Positions 29,428 through 37,855 are shown, numbered from the stretch's first letter. The stretch: DNA of 64,000 nt from VXMO01 sp965205915 (GCA_965205915.1 OZ242191.1:2356001-2420000), one strand, 5' to 3'. Program-made: numbers and translations. The notes: generated from the sequence alone by a model not told the origin.

Positions 29428-29770
29428 CTCGAATACACCTTCTCCTTCATCATGCGCCATACTATTGATCTTGATTCTAACAATCTGAGTAGAGAACGCA
29501 AGGCGGCAACTGGCATTGTCCTGAGTAGATTTGTAATGCAGGACTGAGTATAGAACTCAAAATCAAAGAACGCTACTACCTAGCATGAGATCAGTCTTCG
29601 AACGCGTGTTCATCGACCGCACTCAAGTTGTGGCCCTTTTCCCATGAGTCCGATGTGAACCGGCAATAGCTTCTTCCCATTGTTTCCATTTGTTCGGCAC
29701 TGGTCTAATACCCGGAGACAGCCCCTCAAAACGCCAAGAAAGCCCAACATATGCGTCCGTGCGCCATCGC
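29428..29770. other. Junction region between the Z1 operon and the conjugative element
   Basis: About 340 bases without a convincing gene. Overlapping short frames on both strands are proline- or glycine-rich shadows. The region lies where island content changes from a restriction operon to conjugative-element genes, so an element end could lie here. No direct repeat could be paired with the right side, which is outside the window. Confidence 0.35.
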
Positions 29771-29810
29771 CTCCCCGTTCCTTTGACGATGCCGTCAAAG
29801 GAACGGGGAG
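29771..29810 (-). terminator. Perfect 18-bp inverted repeat downstream of the helicase gene
   Basis: Arms CTCCCCGTTCCTTTGACG (29771-29788) and its exact complement (29793-29810) are separated by the 4-base loop ATGC. It starts 38 bases after the helicase stop and would form a very stable hairpin. No T-tract follows on either strand, so it is a terminator-like or protein-binding palindrome rather than a classical intrinsic terminator. Confidence 0.6.
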
Positions 29811-29848
29811 CCTGTATCTACGATCCAAGAAACGGAAGTTATCGCCAG

Positions 29849-32173
29849 CTAAGCGGGAACAGCCACCTCGTCCTTCTCTGCCTCCTGCGCCTGCTCCACC
29901 GCCACAGCCCACTCGAAGAGAGAAAGGGAAGGGTGGGCGTCTTGGGGGCGGCCCTTTCGCTTGGCGACAGGCTCGGCCATGAACTCCGCCCAAGAGAACA
30001 GTGTCCTCGGGAGTTCAACGTTATCAGTCTCACCACTAGCAAGTGTGGAATCCTTGCCGGAGCCCACCATCGCCGAGTCTTCGCCATCTGCGTCCGTGTG
30101 GATTTCCACGATGCCGACCGTCTCAACCTCCGTCGCCTGCCAGCCGTCGTCGACCAAGTAGGATTCCGACTCGGTTTCGGATGCACGGGCTTGCCTGAAG
30201 GCGGCTTCTACGGTGTCTGCCGCGTCGTCCTCGTTGCCGTTGACCAGCTTGCGGGCTAGGGCGAGCATGAGGTCATCGCCATCGTCTCCGTAGGCGGCCA
30301 GGCCGTCTTCGGGGAGTTCACCCTCCACTGCCAGCGATGACTGGAGTTTCTTGGCCACCAGCTTGAGGGCGTCGGCTTGGAGGGTGTTCCGATAGGCCAT
30401 AAAGATGACCTTCACTGGGCGGGTCTGGCCGATCCTCCAAGAGCGCCTTGACGCCTGCCGCATGGTGTAAACGGAGTAGTCGGTCTCGTACCAGACGATC
30501 GTCGGGAAGTCCACGAGGTCGAGGCCGGTCTGGACAAGCCGCGGGTGGCAGATGATGACGTCCACTCCCTGCTTGACCTTCTCGGCCACCCACGCCTCAC
30601 GGCGCTCCGGTGCCACCGCGTCCGCCTTCATGACAGCCACCTTGAACCCGTGCCTCGTGAGCATGTCGTCCATGCGGCCGGTGATGTCGCGCGTGCCGGT
30701 GTGCGTCGCGTAGACCAGGACGCGCCGTCCCGCCAGCCGTTCCGCTGCGACCAGGTCCAGGAGCGCCTTCTCCTTCGGGTAGACGCGATCCTCCGCCAAC
30801 GGCGGCACCTGGATGAGCGGTTCGCCCGAGGCCGGATCGAAGACCGTTTCGCCCCGCGTGCAGCCATCGGGGTAGGCGAGCAGCGATTGTAGGTATGTGG
30901 AGAGCAGCCGCCGCGAACCGTCCGCCAACGCCTTGACCATCGCGTGCCGCAGCTTCTCGAACAGTTTCTCGTATGCCGACTTCTGGGAGAAGCCGGTCGC
31001 ATCCGCGTCGCTGTCCATCGCCGTGAGCATGACCTGTTCGTCGTAGTCGGGCAGGCCGGACGCCACGTCGGACAACCGCAGGAAAACTGAGTTGCCGATA
31101 AGGTGGAAGAGCGCCGATGGCGCGAGGCCCGGCCGCTCTTTAACAACCTTTCGGTACTTGCGGCGGCGGCTGTTGCGGCCATCCTCGACGCTATGCCCAT
31201 CGTCCTTCCCTATGGAGTGCTCGACGAAGCCGTAGCGGTTGATCCACCGTCCCTCTTCCGACCGCCCGAACTCTGAGCGAATGTCCGGGCTGAACCTGTA
31301 GAGCAGGTGGAACAGGGTGGAGCTGTACCCGCCGAGCAGCGTGCCCGTGAGAGTGAGCGACCGTCCGCAGGCATCGGCCAGCACGCCGGCCGCGATGCCC
31401 TGCGCAGAGCCGCGCCCTTTGTATTCATGGACCTCGTCGCCGATGAGCAGGTCGAAGAATCCGGGCATGTGGTTCTTGACGTAGTCGGCGAGTGGGTAGC
31501 GACGTGGGCCGGAATTGTCCGCCTGCCACAGTGCCGAGCCGCACTCGGGGCACGACCGCTTGCGGCGCGAGAACTCCTCCTCCGAGAGCGGCACGCCGTC
31601 GGCGTCCACGAGCTGCGCCGCGCAGACGGGGCAGGTGGGGATGCGAAACGGCTGACCGGTCTCCTCCATTCGCATCAGCCTGCCGCCGGAAACCGCCCAC
31701 CGGTTCAACACGGCGGGCTGCCAGCGGTACGACAGCTTGGCGCGTTCGCGGGACATGATGGCGAACAGCGGCCCGAAGGTAACGACGCGCCGGAGGTTGA
31801 CCAAGTCCGTAATGGAACTGACGATGACGGCCTTCACGCCGGGGATGGTCTGCTCGATCTCCCGCTTCCACTTGATGGTCAAGTGCGGCGGCGCGAGGAC
31901 GAGGATGCGCTCGAAACCGGCGGCGTGAGCGGCGGCCGTGGCGATGAACGTCTTGCCCGTTCCCATCTCGCCGACGACCGTCGTCCCCAAGTTGGCGCGG
32001 AGGGAAAGCGCTGCTCCCCGAATGGCGTCTGCCTGCGCGCCCAGCGGACTGCGAAGCAGCGTGGGCAGGGGAACGGACCCGGCGTCCGAGGGCCGGTAGA
32101 GGGGAGGGAAGGACTCAACGACGCGCTGTGCGATGGCGTCTTTGTAGGTGTCGATGAAGCCTGCGAGGTTCAT
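29849..32173 (-). CDS. SNF2-like DEXH helicase with an inserted zinc finger
   Basis: This 774-residue helicase has Walker A GEMGTGKT (68-75), LVLAPPHLTIKWKREIEQTI (motif Ia), DEVH (246-249), LTGTLLGGYSSTLF (motif III), and in the C-terminal lobe RLVQTGLDLVDFPTIVWYET with QASRRSWRIGQTRPVKVIFM, the SNF2 motif VI pattern. A CPVC...CPEC zinc finger (C181, C184, C208, C211) is inserted between motifs Ia and II. ATG at 32173 is preceded by purine-rich GGAAAGGACACGCAC. It follows the methyltransferase gene, with the first GC hairpin between them. Its role on the element is unknown; remodelling or anti-restriction are possible. Confidence 0.85.
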   Translation of the reverse strand: MNLAGFIDTYKDAIAQRVVESFPPLYRPSDAGSVPLPTLLRSPLGAQADAIRGAALSLRANLGTTVVGEMGTGKTFIATAAAHAAGFERILVLAPPHLTIKWKREIEQTIPGVKAVIVSSITDLVNLRRVVTFGPLFAIMSRERAKLSYRWQPAVLNRWAVSGGRLMRMEETGQPFRIPTCPVCAAQLVDADGVPLSEEEFSRRKRSCPECGSALWQADNSGPRRYPLADYVKNHMPGFFDLLIGDEVHEYKGRGSAQGIAAGVLADACGRSLTLTGTLLGGYSSTLFHLLYRFSPDIRSEFGRSEEGRWINRYGFVEHSIGKDDGHSVEDGRNSRRRKYRKVVKERPGLAPSALFHLIGNSVFLRLSDVASGLPDYDEQVMLTAMDSDADATGFSQKSAYEKLFEKLRHAMVKALADGSRRLLSTYLQSLLAYPDGCTRGETVFDPASGEPLIQVPPLAEDRVYPKEKALLDLVAAERLAGRRVLVYATHTGTRDITGRMDDMLTRHGFKVAVMKADAVAPERREAWVAEKVKQGVDVIICHPRLVQTGLDLVDFPTIVWYETDYSVYTMRQASRRSWRIGQTRPVKVIFMAYRNTLQADALKLVAKKLQSSLAVEGELPEDGLAAYGDDGDDLMLALARKLVNGNEDDAADTVEAAFRQARASETESESYLVDDGWQATEVETVGIVEIHTDADGEDSAMVGSGKDSTLASGETDNVELPRTLFSWAEFMAEPVAKRKGRPQDAHPSLSLFEWAVAVEQAQEAEKDEVAVPA

Positions 32174-32221
32174 GTGCGTGTCCTTTCCTTTTCCTTTCCT
32201 TTAAGGAAAGTTGAAACGGTA

Positions 32222-32256
32222 GGGCCCCGCCGTCCCATGAGAGACGAACGGGGCCC
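32222..32256 (-). promoter_or_regulatory. Two-tier GC hairpin, copy 1
   Basis: Outer arms GGGCCCCG (32222-32229) and CGGGGCCC (32249-32256) enclose an inner CGTC/GACG stem. A CCTTTAAGG motif lies nearby at 32199-32207. It is located between the methyltransferase stop and the helicase start, 49 bases upstream of the latter. The same architecture recurs at 34961, 35483 and 37040. Confidence 0.55.
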
Positions 32257-32285
32257 CGTGGTGCGGCCTGCTTTGAGCGGGCCGT

Positions 32286-33326
32286 CTAAGCGGCGATGTC
32301 TGTGATCTCGCCGTCGTCGAGGCCGAGGGCGACGACCGTCGTCTTGAGCCTCTCGCGAAACACCTCCTTCTCCGGCGTGTCGTCCACCAAGATCATCTCC
32401 TTCGACGTGCGTCCCTTGACGAGGATGCGTTGGCCGTCGGCCTCCAACTGGAGGTTGTCCAAAAAACCCGCCGCCACGAGCATGGCCATGTGGCCGCGTC
32501 GGAGCGGCATGAGTGGGCGGGTGCGATCCTCGCGTGCGGGCCAAAGCGCGTCGGTTATCTGCGGGTTGGTCCACAGTCCTGAGCGCCGTGCCTCAACTGC
32601 GGCAGCGACGGGATCGACCGTGCGCCTAGAGAACAGCACGTCCCCGGCCGACGTGACCGGCGGCGTGAAGACGGGGTATTGGGAGAGGGTAAGCGTGTCC
32701 GGCTCGCCCTCCGCCCATTCCTTGATCTGCGCCTCCGTGTACCCGTCGGGGCTGGGTTCCGTTCGGCGAATGGCCATCAGCACGACCTGGTCGAACGCAT
32801 CCCGTTCGGGGTCAGGGAACGCCCAGCACCGCACCCGGGTGTAGTGCGCCGACAGGAACCGCGCCGAGACGGCAAGCCGTTGGCGCGGCACGATGAACAC
32901 GAGCACGCCGCCGTCCACCAAGTACCGTGTGCAGTGGGTCAAGAAGGCGTGCTCGACGCGCTTCTTGTCGTCCTGTTCCCAGTCGTAGGGCGGGTTCAGG
33001 AATAGCAAACCGAACGCGCCGTTGGCGATGGAGGTCTGGAAGGCGTCCGCCGCAAGAACGTGATCGAGCCGTTCGGCTGCCTCCTCGGCGCGCTCCTTGT
33101 GGAGTTCGACGCCGTAGGTCTCGACGGCCGTCGTGCCGGCCTGCCGGAGCAGGTCGGTCAGCCGTCCGAGCGCCTCGCCCGGACCGCAGCAGGGGTCGAG
33201 CGCTCTGATGCTCGCCTTGGAAGCGTTGTGGTAGCCGTAGGGCGGCCTCATCAGGGTGCCGATCATGTCGACGACCCGATCCGGCGTGGGATAGAACCCG
33301 CCCTTGGCCTGCGCTGCAAGTCGCAT
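32286..33326 (-). CDS. Class I SAM-dependent DNA methyltransferase (N6-adenine type, DUF6094-like)
   Basis: This 346-residue protein starts MRLAAQAKGGFYPTPDRVVD at ATG 33326 behind GAAGGGAGAC; a longer in-frame extension is low-complexity and rejected. Motif I is LDPCCGPGEALGRL and motif IV is LLFLNPPYDW (NPPY), the amino-methyltransferase signature expected for N6-adenine modification. RYLVDGGVLVFIVPRQRL follows. The C-terminal half has no recognised domain. Element-borne methyltransferases often protect incoming DNA from host restriction. It lies 14 bases after a zinc-ribbon gene. Confidence 0.85.
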   Translation of the reverse strand: MRLAAQAKGGFYPTPDRVVDMIGTLMRPPYGYHNASKASIRALDPCCGPGEALGRLTDLLRQAGTTAVETYGVELHKERAEEAAERLDHVLAADAFQTSIANGAFGLLFLNPPYDWEQDDKKRVEHAFLTHCTRYLVDGGVLVFIVPRQRLAVSARFLSAHYTRVRCWAFPDPERDAFDQVVLMAIRRTEPSPDGYTEAQIKEWAEGEPDTLTLSQYPVFTPPVTSAGDVLFSRRTVDPVAAAVEARRSGLWTNPQITDALWPAREDRTRPLMPLRRGHMAMLVAAGFLDNLQLEADGQRILVKGRTSKEMILVDDTPEKEVFRERLKTTVVALGLDDGEITDIAA

Positions 33327-33339
33327 GTGAGTCTCCCTT

Positions 33340-33732
33340 CTAGTCCATGTCCTTCTTCTTGATGCCGACGACCTCGCCGACGCCGTAGGTCTGCTCGAAG
33401 CAGAGCACCTGGCCGGTTCGGATGCGCTTGGCGCAGGTCGTGCAGTAGGCCGTGACGATGTCCGCGTCACGGGCAACAACGACTCGCTTGACGAGGATGA
33501 CGCGGTCAACTCCGATACGGTGGGTGTAGAGTGTTGATCGCCCGTCGCCCCGCTCCTCCGGCGTTGCGGGCCGGTAGAAGTGGGGCTGGATGGCAACCGT
33601 CAGGTGTGAGCCGCCGTCGTGTCCGCAGTAGGGGCAACCGCCGCCGTCGAGCGCGAATCGGCGCCACGCGCGAACGTTCTTCTGACGGCGCTTGTAGTTG
33701 GCGCGGCGAGCCTTCTTGAGTGTCTTATCCAT
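33340..33732 (-). CDS. Zinc-ribbon hypothetical protein
   Basis: This 130-residue basic protein has CPYCGHDGGSH near residue 33 and CTTCAKRI near residue 97, consistent with a split zinc ribbon, and a lysine/arginine-rich N-terminus (LKKARRANYKRRQKNVRAWR). The family is not recognised. The gene overlaps the upstream gene's end by eight bases and precedes the methyltransferase by 14 bases, so it belongs to the same transcription unit. Confidence 0.6.
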   Translation of the reverse strand: MDKTLKKARRANYKRRQKNVRAWRRFALDGGGCPYCGHDGGSHLTVAIQPHFYRPATPEERGDGRSTLYTHRIGVDRVILVKRVVVARDADIVTAYCTTCAKRIRTGQVLCFEQTYGVGEVVGIKKKDMD

Positions 33733-34357
33733 CGGATTCCCCCTCGGACGTCAGGGTGAGTGTGCCCAAACCGACGGCCATTGAGAGGTCCTCGCGGAGC
33801 GCCTCCGAGTCCGGCGAGCACCGATAGGCGACGATGCCCTGAGAGTCGAGCTTGACGATCTCCTGCCGCCGCTGCCCGCGCTTCCAGAGCCAGTCCGCCC
33901 AGTCGCGGTGCAGGGGAAGCGGGCTGCGCCGATCCAGGAACCGATGGTGCAGGGCGGGGGCTGAGTCCTCCGACTCGGCGAGCAGGAGGAAATCGTCGCG
34001 CTCGAAGACGTATTCGGCCATGCGGGTGAAGACGAGCGCGTGCCAACCGCCCGACGACGGGAGGCGTTGGATCTTCGTCGTCCAGGTACCGATGGTGGTG
34101 GGCGGGATGACGCAGCGCTGGTAGCCGCCTGAAATCGCCATGCCGTCCACGCCGCGAATCAGGTGCGCTGGCTCGGGTGGCTGCTTGAGCATGGAGGCCC
34201 AGATGGCCTTGAGCGCCGTCTGGGACCCGACCATCGACAGGAACCAGAGCGTTCCGTCCTTCGGATCGCGGGCGAAGGCGTCCGCCGTGGCGGAGAAGCC
34301 GCCCGCGTTGATCGTGTACAGGGATTCGGCGTCGATCATTGCCGTTTGGGTAGCCAT
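33725..34357 (-). CDS. Hypothetical protein of the conjugative element
   Basis: This 210-residue soluble protein begins MATQTAMIDAESLYTINAGG at ATG 34357 behind GGAAAGGACACGCCA, a leader also used by the helicase gene. Segments such as WASMLKQPPEPAHLIRGVDG and HHRFLDRRSPLPLHRDWADW do not match a family I know. No membrane segment or cysteine motif is present. A longer upstream frame overlaps radC and is serine/arginine-rich, so it is rejected. Confidence 0.6.
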   Translation of the reverse strand: MATQTAMIDAESLYTINAGGFSATADAFARDPKDGTLWFLSMVGSQTALKAIWASMLKQPPEPAHLIRGVDGMAISGGYQRCVIPPTTIGTWTTKIQRLPSSGGWHALVFTRMAEYVFERDDFLLLAESEDSAPALHHRFLDRRSPLPLHRDWADWLWKRGQRRQEIVKLDSQGIVAYRCSPDSEALREDLSMAVGLGTLTLTSEGESDG

Positions 34358-34415
34358 TGGCGTGTCCTTTCCTGTAGGGATTGATGCAGCGGATTCGTGA
34401 GTCCGCCGTGGTGCC

Positions 34416-34925
34416 TCAGTCGACGATGTGACCGAGGTCCTTGATGCTCGCGTAGTGGTCGCCACCGATGACGACGTGATCGAGGAGCTTGACGCCCAGC
34501 ATCTTGCAGGCCTGATTGAATTCCCGGGTCGCGCGGATGTCCTCAGGACTGGGTGTGGGATCCCGCGAGGGGTGGTTGTGGGCGACGATGATGTTTGGGA
34601 CGCCCTCCACGACGGCGGGCCGCAGCACCTCGGCGGGGCGAACGGAGCACTCGTTGACCGTGCCCTGGTAGATGACGCGCTGGCCGATGACGTGGTTGCG
34701 GGTATCGAGAAGCAGGACGCGGAGCTGCTCCTGCGCCAGGTCCGCCATCTCATCGCGGAGTAGGGCGTACACGTCGCCGGGGCACGAGATCGTGACGAGT
34801 GGATTGGCGGCGTGGTTCGGATTCGTGCTGACCTCGTAACGAACGGCGAGCTCGTTGAGCAGGTGCAGGTTGGCACGGAGCGCGGCGATGATCTCGGACG
34901 GCTCCGAATTTGTCTTGCGCTTCAT
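34416..34925 (-). CDS. radC: RadC/JAB-domain protein
   Basis: This 169-residue protein has a DUF2466/JAB fold. The metal-site pattern is VPNIIVAHNHPSRDPTPSPED (H-x-H...S...D), preceded by LLLDTRNHVIGQRVIYQGTV and NECSVRPAEVLRPAVVEG, all typical of RadC. RadC-like genes are common on mobile elements; the name is historical, and a role in recombination repair is not established. ATG at 34925 follows CCGGAGGAACATCC. GC hairpin copy 2 lies in its leader. Confidence 0.9.
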   Translation of the reverse strand: MKRKTNSEPSEIIAALRANLHLLNELAVRYEVSTNPNHAANPLVTISCPGDVYALLRDEMADLAQEQLRVLLLDTRNHVIGQRVIYQGTVNECSVRPAEVLRPAVVEGVPNIIVAHNHPSRDPTPSPEDIRATREFNQACKMLGVKLLDHVVIGGDHYASIKDLGHIVD

Positions 34926-34960
34926 TGGATGTTCCTCCGGAAGAGCATTCTTAAAGGAGG

Positions 34961-34995
34961 ACGGGGCCGCTCCCAATCAAGGGAGTCGGCCCCGT
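34961..34995 (-). promoter_or_regulatory. Two-tier GC hairpin, copy 2
   Basis: Outer arms ACGGGGCC (34961-34968) and GGCCCCGT (34988-34995) enclose an inner CTCCC/GGGAG stem with loop AATCAA. A CTTAAAGGAGG motif adjoins on the low side. It lies 44 bases after the ssb stop and 36 bases before the radC start. Confidence 0.6.
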
Positions 34996-35038
34996 TTGGC
35001 ACCCGCCGTGGGGAGCGAGTGACGGTTGGTAGGCTCGG

Positions 35039-35416
35039 CTAGAACGGCGAGTTGTCCTCGTCGAACTCGGCGGCCTCGTGGTTGGACGAGCCGTTGCCGC
35101 CGTCGAGGAACACCACCTCGGCGGCGTAGATCTCGGTAGCGTAGCGGCGCGTCCCGTCCTTGGCCTCGTAGCTGTTCTGGGCGAGGCGGCCCGCGACGTA
35201 CAGCCGCTGGCCCTTCTGCACGTACTGGTTCACGGCCTCGGCGAGCTTGTTCCACACCGTGACGGTGTGCCAATCGGTCTCGGTCTCGCCATTCTGGCGG
35301 TGGCGGTCGGTGGCCAGCCTGAGCTGGGTGACGGCGGCGCCGTTCGGCGTGTAGCGCATCTCGGGCTCGGTTCCCACGCGGCCCAGCAGCTCGACGCGAT
35401 TGATCGTGCGTGACAT
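35039..35416 (-). CDS. ssb: Single-stranded DNA-binding protein
   Basis: This 125-residue OB-fold protein starts MSRTINRVELLGRVGTEPEM, then RYTPNGAAVTQLRLATD, with DWHTVTVWNKLAEAVNQYVQKGQRLYVAGRLA-split core strands, and an acidic tip ending DEDNSPF, like the canonical protein-interaction tail. It coats transferred single-stranded DNA during conjugation. ATG at 35416 follows GAAGAGGAGAAACC. It lies between radC and the exonuclease gene. Confidence 0.95.
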   Translation of the reverse strand: MSRTINRVELLGRVGTEPEMRYTPNGAAVTQLRLATDRHRQNGETETDWHTVTVWNKLAEAVNQYVQKGQRLYVAGRLAQNSYEAKDGTRRYATEIYAAEVVFLDGGNGSSNHEAAEFDEDNSPF

Positions 35417-35482
35417 GGTTTCTCCTCTTCGCATTGCGATGCGATGTCTTGTGGCGCGTTGCGCGCCTCCTTTAAGGAAGGG

Positions 35483-35514
35483 CGGGGCCGCTCCCGTTCT
35501 TGGGAACAGCCCCG
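35483..35514 (-). promoter_or_regulatory. Two-tier GC hairpin, copy 3
   Basis: Outer arms CGGGGC (35483-35488) and GCCCCG (35509-35514) enclose TCCC/GGGA with loop GTTCTT. CCTTTAAGGAA adjoins at about 35469-35479. It lies 26 bases after the exonuclease stop and 67 bases before ssb. Confidence 0.55.
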
Positions 35515-35539
35515 TTGAGCGCCCTCGGTGGGAGGGCGG

Positions 35540-36595
35540 CTAGCTGACGCGGACGTACTCGGAGACGTTCTCCGTGACGATTTCCGCGCGGATCTCGGGG
35601 TCGAGCGAGGCGTTGAGCCTCTTGTGGTCAACGGCGAAGCGCCGGGACTGCACGAGGCTGATGGTGTGACCGTCGATCTCCGCCTTGCCGGATTCCCGGC
35701 CCGTCATCCACGCCTTGAGCGTGTCCAGCGCCGCGCGCTTGACCTGCTCCGGCCCACGAACGGCGTCCTGCGCCGACAGGTAGTCCGTGACCGCCTGCCG
35801 CGCATCGTCTGCACTAACCTCCTTCATGTCCTCGTCGCCTTCAGTTGAGGCGTCCTCCGTGACGGCCGTTTCCGGCTGGCAGGTCGCCAGGAATGGGCAG
35901 CCGCGGCATTGCCACGACTCCGCGTTGAAGTCGCGTTCGGGCAGAGCATCTGGGTCGGGCCCGATAAGGACGTGGTGGGCGGCAAGTTTCCCAAGCCGCT
36001 CGTTGGCATCTTGAAGAGCCTTCTCCAACCGCTCGCTGGGGATGATCTCGTAGTCCCACGCGCGGCTGCCCGTGTCCATGCAGGCGATGACCGCGTCGCG
36101 CACTTCACCGAAGGTTCCGAGCGTGTACACGGCGGCCTGAACGACGGCGTTCGGGTGGCTCCGTTCCGCACCCAGCACCTGCCATCGCTTGAAGGCATCG
36201 GGGTTGCGAGTCTTGACCTCAATGACCGCCTCTCCGCCGAAGATGGGCATGACGCCCGTGGCGTCGAGGTGACCGCTCACCCGCATCGTGGGGCCGATAG
36301 GAACGGAAACCCGCTGCGGGTTCTCGCGGTCGGTGGGGTGAATCTCCCAACCGGCCCGCTCCATCGCCCGCAGGACGACGGGTTCAAGCGCCGTGCCCGC
36401 CTCCATCACTGTGAGGGTGGAGTCCGGGGTCGGATTCGTGACCGGCTGTCCCGTCGCCGCGTACCAAAGGGCGCGGCGGCAGTCGCCCATCGCCGAGGCA
36501 CGGATCTCCAGAACGCCGTCCTCGACGAATTGCGCGTTTGGCCGCGCGTAGGGATCGGCGTGAACCGCCGCGTCTGTTTCAATCGTGATCGTCAT
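35540..36595 (-). CDS. Cas4/RecB-like PD-(D/E)XK exonuclease
   Basis: This 351-residue nuclease has an iron-sulphur-type cysteine in RASAMGDCRRALWYAATG near residue 39, catalytic D in RVSGHLDATGV, E-x-K in EAVIEVKTRNPDAF, then AVVQAAVYTLGTFG, and a C-terminal WQCRGCPFLATCQ cluster. This is the Cas4/AddB-like layout. The extra C-terminal 110 residues are unlike Cas4 and may contact a partner. Its neighbours are SSB and a Rad52-like annealing protein, so it probably resects ends for single-strand annealing on the element. It is not part of the CRISPR locus, which has its own cas4. Confidence 0.85.
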   Translation of the reverse strand: MTITIETDAAVHADPYARPNAQFVEDGVLEIRASAMGDCRRALWYAATGQPVTNPTPDSTLTVMEAGTALEPVVLRAMERAGWEIHPTDRENPQRVSVPIGPTMRVSGHLDATGVMPIFGGEAVIEVKTRNPDAFKRWQVLGAERSHPNAVVQAAVYTLGTFGEVRDAVIACMDTGSRAWDYEIIPSERLEKALQDANERLGKLAAHHVLIGPDPDALPERDFNAESWQCRGCPFLATCQPETAVTEDASTEGDEDMKEVSADDARQAVTDYLSAQDAVRGPEQVKRAALDTLKAWMTGRESGKAEIDGHTISLVQSRRFAVDHKRLNASLDPEIRAEIVTENVSEYVRVS

Positions 36596-36626
36596 CTGAT
36601 TCCTCCTGTAGGGAGTAGTGCGGTGG

Positions 36627-37013
36627 TCATGCGGCGCGTTCGGTTGCGCCGTGTTGCCTGCCTGCCTCGAAAGGCCGCAGGACGTGTGCGATTGCGTCGG
36701 CGATGCCGTGTACCCAGCCGCTTGAACCGCCGGGCAGTTCGTTCGGCCAGGGCTGCATCTCGTGGATGCCCGCCAGTTGCTCGACGATTTCGTTGATCGG
36801 CGTGCCTAGCCGCAGGTGCAGCGACACGAGTCGGCAGGCCATCTCGGTCACGCCGCGCTCGAATGTGCCTGCCTTCCCCAACTGCCCGAAGACCTCGAAT
36901 GGCTGGCCGGCCTCGTCAACCGAGACGGTCAGGTAGAGGTTGCCGTGCGCGGTCTCGAGTACCGTAGTCGTGCCGCTCAGTGAGCGTGGCCGAGCTGTCT
37001 TCATGTCCTTCAT
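36627..37013 (-). CDS. TSCPD-domain (ribonucleotide reductase C-terminal-like) protein
   Basis: This 128-residue protein matches the domain found at the C-terminus of B12-dependent ribonucleotide reductases: TTVLETAHGNLYLTVSVDEA, then GQPFEVFGQLGKAGTFERGV, and RLVSLHLRLGTPINEIVEQL with the domain-type ending IADAIAHVL. The usual cysteines are absent. Free-standing copies occur on phages and conjugative elements, with unknown function. Starts are possible at 37013 or 37004. GC hairpin copy 4 lies in its leader. Confidence 0.75.
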   Translation of the reverse strand: MKDMKTARPRSLSGTTTVLETAHGNLYLTVSVDEAGQPFEVFGQLGKAGTFERGVTEMACRLVSLHLRLGTPINEIVEQLAGIHEMQPWPNELPGGSSGWVHGIADAIAHVLRPFEAGRQHGATERAA

Positions 37014-37039
37014 GTGTGCCGCCTTTCCTTAACGAGGAA

Positions 37040-37072
37040 GCGGGACCAACCCCCTTTAGGAGGCGGCCCCGC
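37040..37072 (-). promoter_or_regulatory. Two-tier GC hairpin, copy 4
   Basis: Outer arms GCGGGACC (37040-37047) and GGCCCCGC (37065-37072) pair at seven of eight positions, with inner CCCC/GGAGG pairing. CCTTAACGAGGAA adjoins on the low side. It lies 22 bases after the rad52-like stop and 27 bases before the TSCPD gene start. Confidence 0.5.
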
Positions 37073-37093
37073 TGTGATTCCTGGAGTTTCGGA

Positions 37094-37855
37094 TCAGGCG
37101 GCTGTGGGCGGCTCGGACTCGCGCGCCTCTCGGAGCTTCTTCTCCGCGCTGGCCGCGAGTGCCTTGAGTTCGCCCGCGTTCAACTCGTCGATGCCGCGGC
37201 CCGTGCGTGCGCGGACGGCGACTGCCACCTGTTCGTCCTCGAACCCTTGCTCGCGGCCCAGCTCGAGGACGCGCTTGCGGAGGCCGTCCAACTCTTCACT
37301 CTTGGCTTGCGGCTTGCCGATCTCGACAATCGCGCTCGGCGCATCGGCGTAGAGCGCATTGCCGAACCGTGCCCCAAAGCTGCGGAGCGCACGCTTCAGG
37401 CCGTCCGTGACGGCGCCCTTGATGGCCGTCTCGTGGCCGTCGGCGTTGTCCTCGACAACCGCGTGGAAACCAACGTCCATGCGAGGCGGCGCGCCCAGCA
37501 CCGTGACATGCACGGTGGCGGCGTAGGCGCGGATGCGCCGGATCTCGCCCGTCTTGGCGTCCATGTTGTCGATCTCCCGCAGCGCCACGTCTCCCGCGAG
37601 TTCGTAGCCCCAACCGCCGTAACCGAAGACGCGGTTCGCCTCGTCGATGACCGTATGCCCCTCGATGTACGAGAAGGTCTTGCCGCCGCGTCCCTTGCGT
37701 TGCGACACCAGCGCGGGGTCGATTGGTGTGTCCAACTCCTGCCTAATGCCGGGTGCGAGGCCGTCCCACAGGATGGCGTCGTGCCCTGCGACCGGCGCTA
37801 TCGCGGTCGGCTTGGTTCCGTTCTTGTGACCGTTGCCGTTGGTCGTGCTGACCAT
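37094..37855 (-). CDS. Rad52/Rad22-like single-strand annealing protein
   Basis: This 253-residue protein has the Rad52-family core SYIEGHTVIDEANRVFGYGG, WGYELAGDVALREID, and VHVTVLGAPPRMDVGFHAVV, then AIKGAVTDGLKRALRSFGARFGNALY-split at the typical helix. Such proteins anneal complementary strands. With SSB and the PD-(D/E)XK exonuclease it forms a Red-like recombination set. ATG at 37855 is preceded by GAAAGGACAAGCAC. The C-terminal 80 residues are charged and may bind SSB or DNA. Confidence 0.85.
   Translation of the reverse strand: MVSTTNGNGHKNGTKPTAIAPVAGHDAILWDGLAPGIRQELDTPIDPALVSQRKGRGGKTFSYIEGHTVIDEANRVFGYGGWGYELAGDVALREIDNMDAKTGEIRRIRAYAATVHVTVLGAPPRMDVGFHAVVEDNADGHETAIKGAVTDGLKRALRSFGARFGNALYADAPSAIVEIGKPQAKSEELDGLRKRVLELGREQGFEDEQVAVAVRARTGRGIDELNAGELKALAASAEKKLREARESEPPTAA

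Noticed and set aside
35540..36595. Exonuclease considered as a CRISPR cas4
   Set aside because: It is 16 kb from the CRISPR locus, which has its own cas4, and lies between SSB and a Rad52-like gene.
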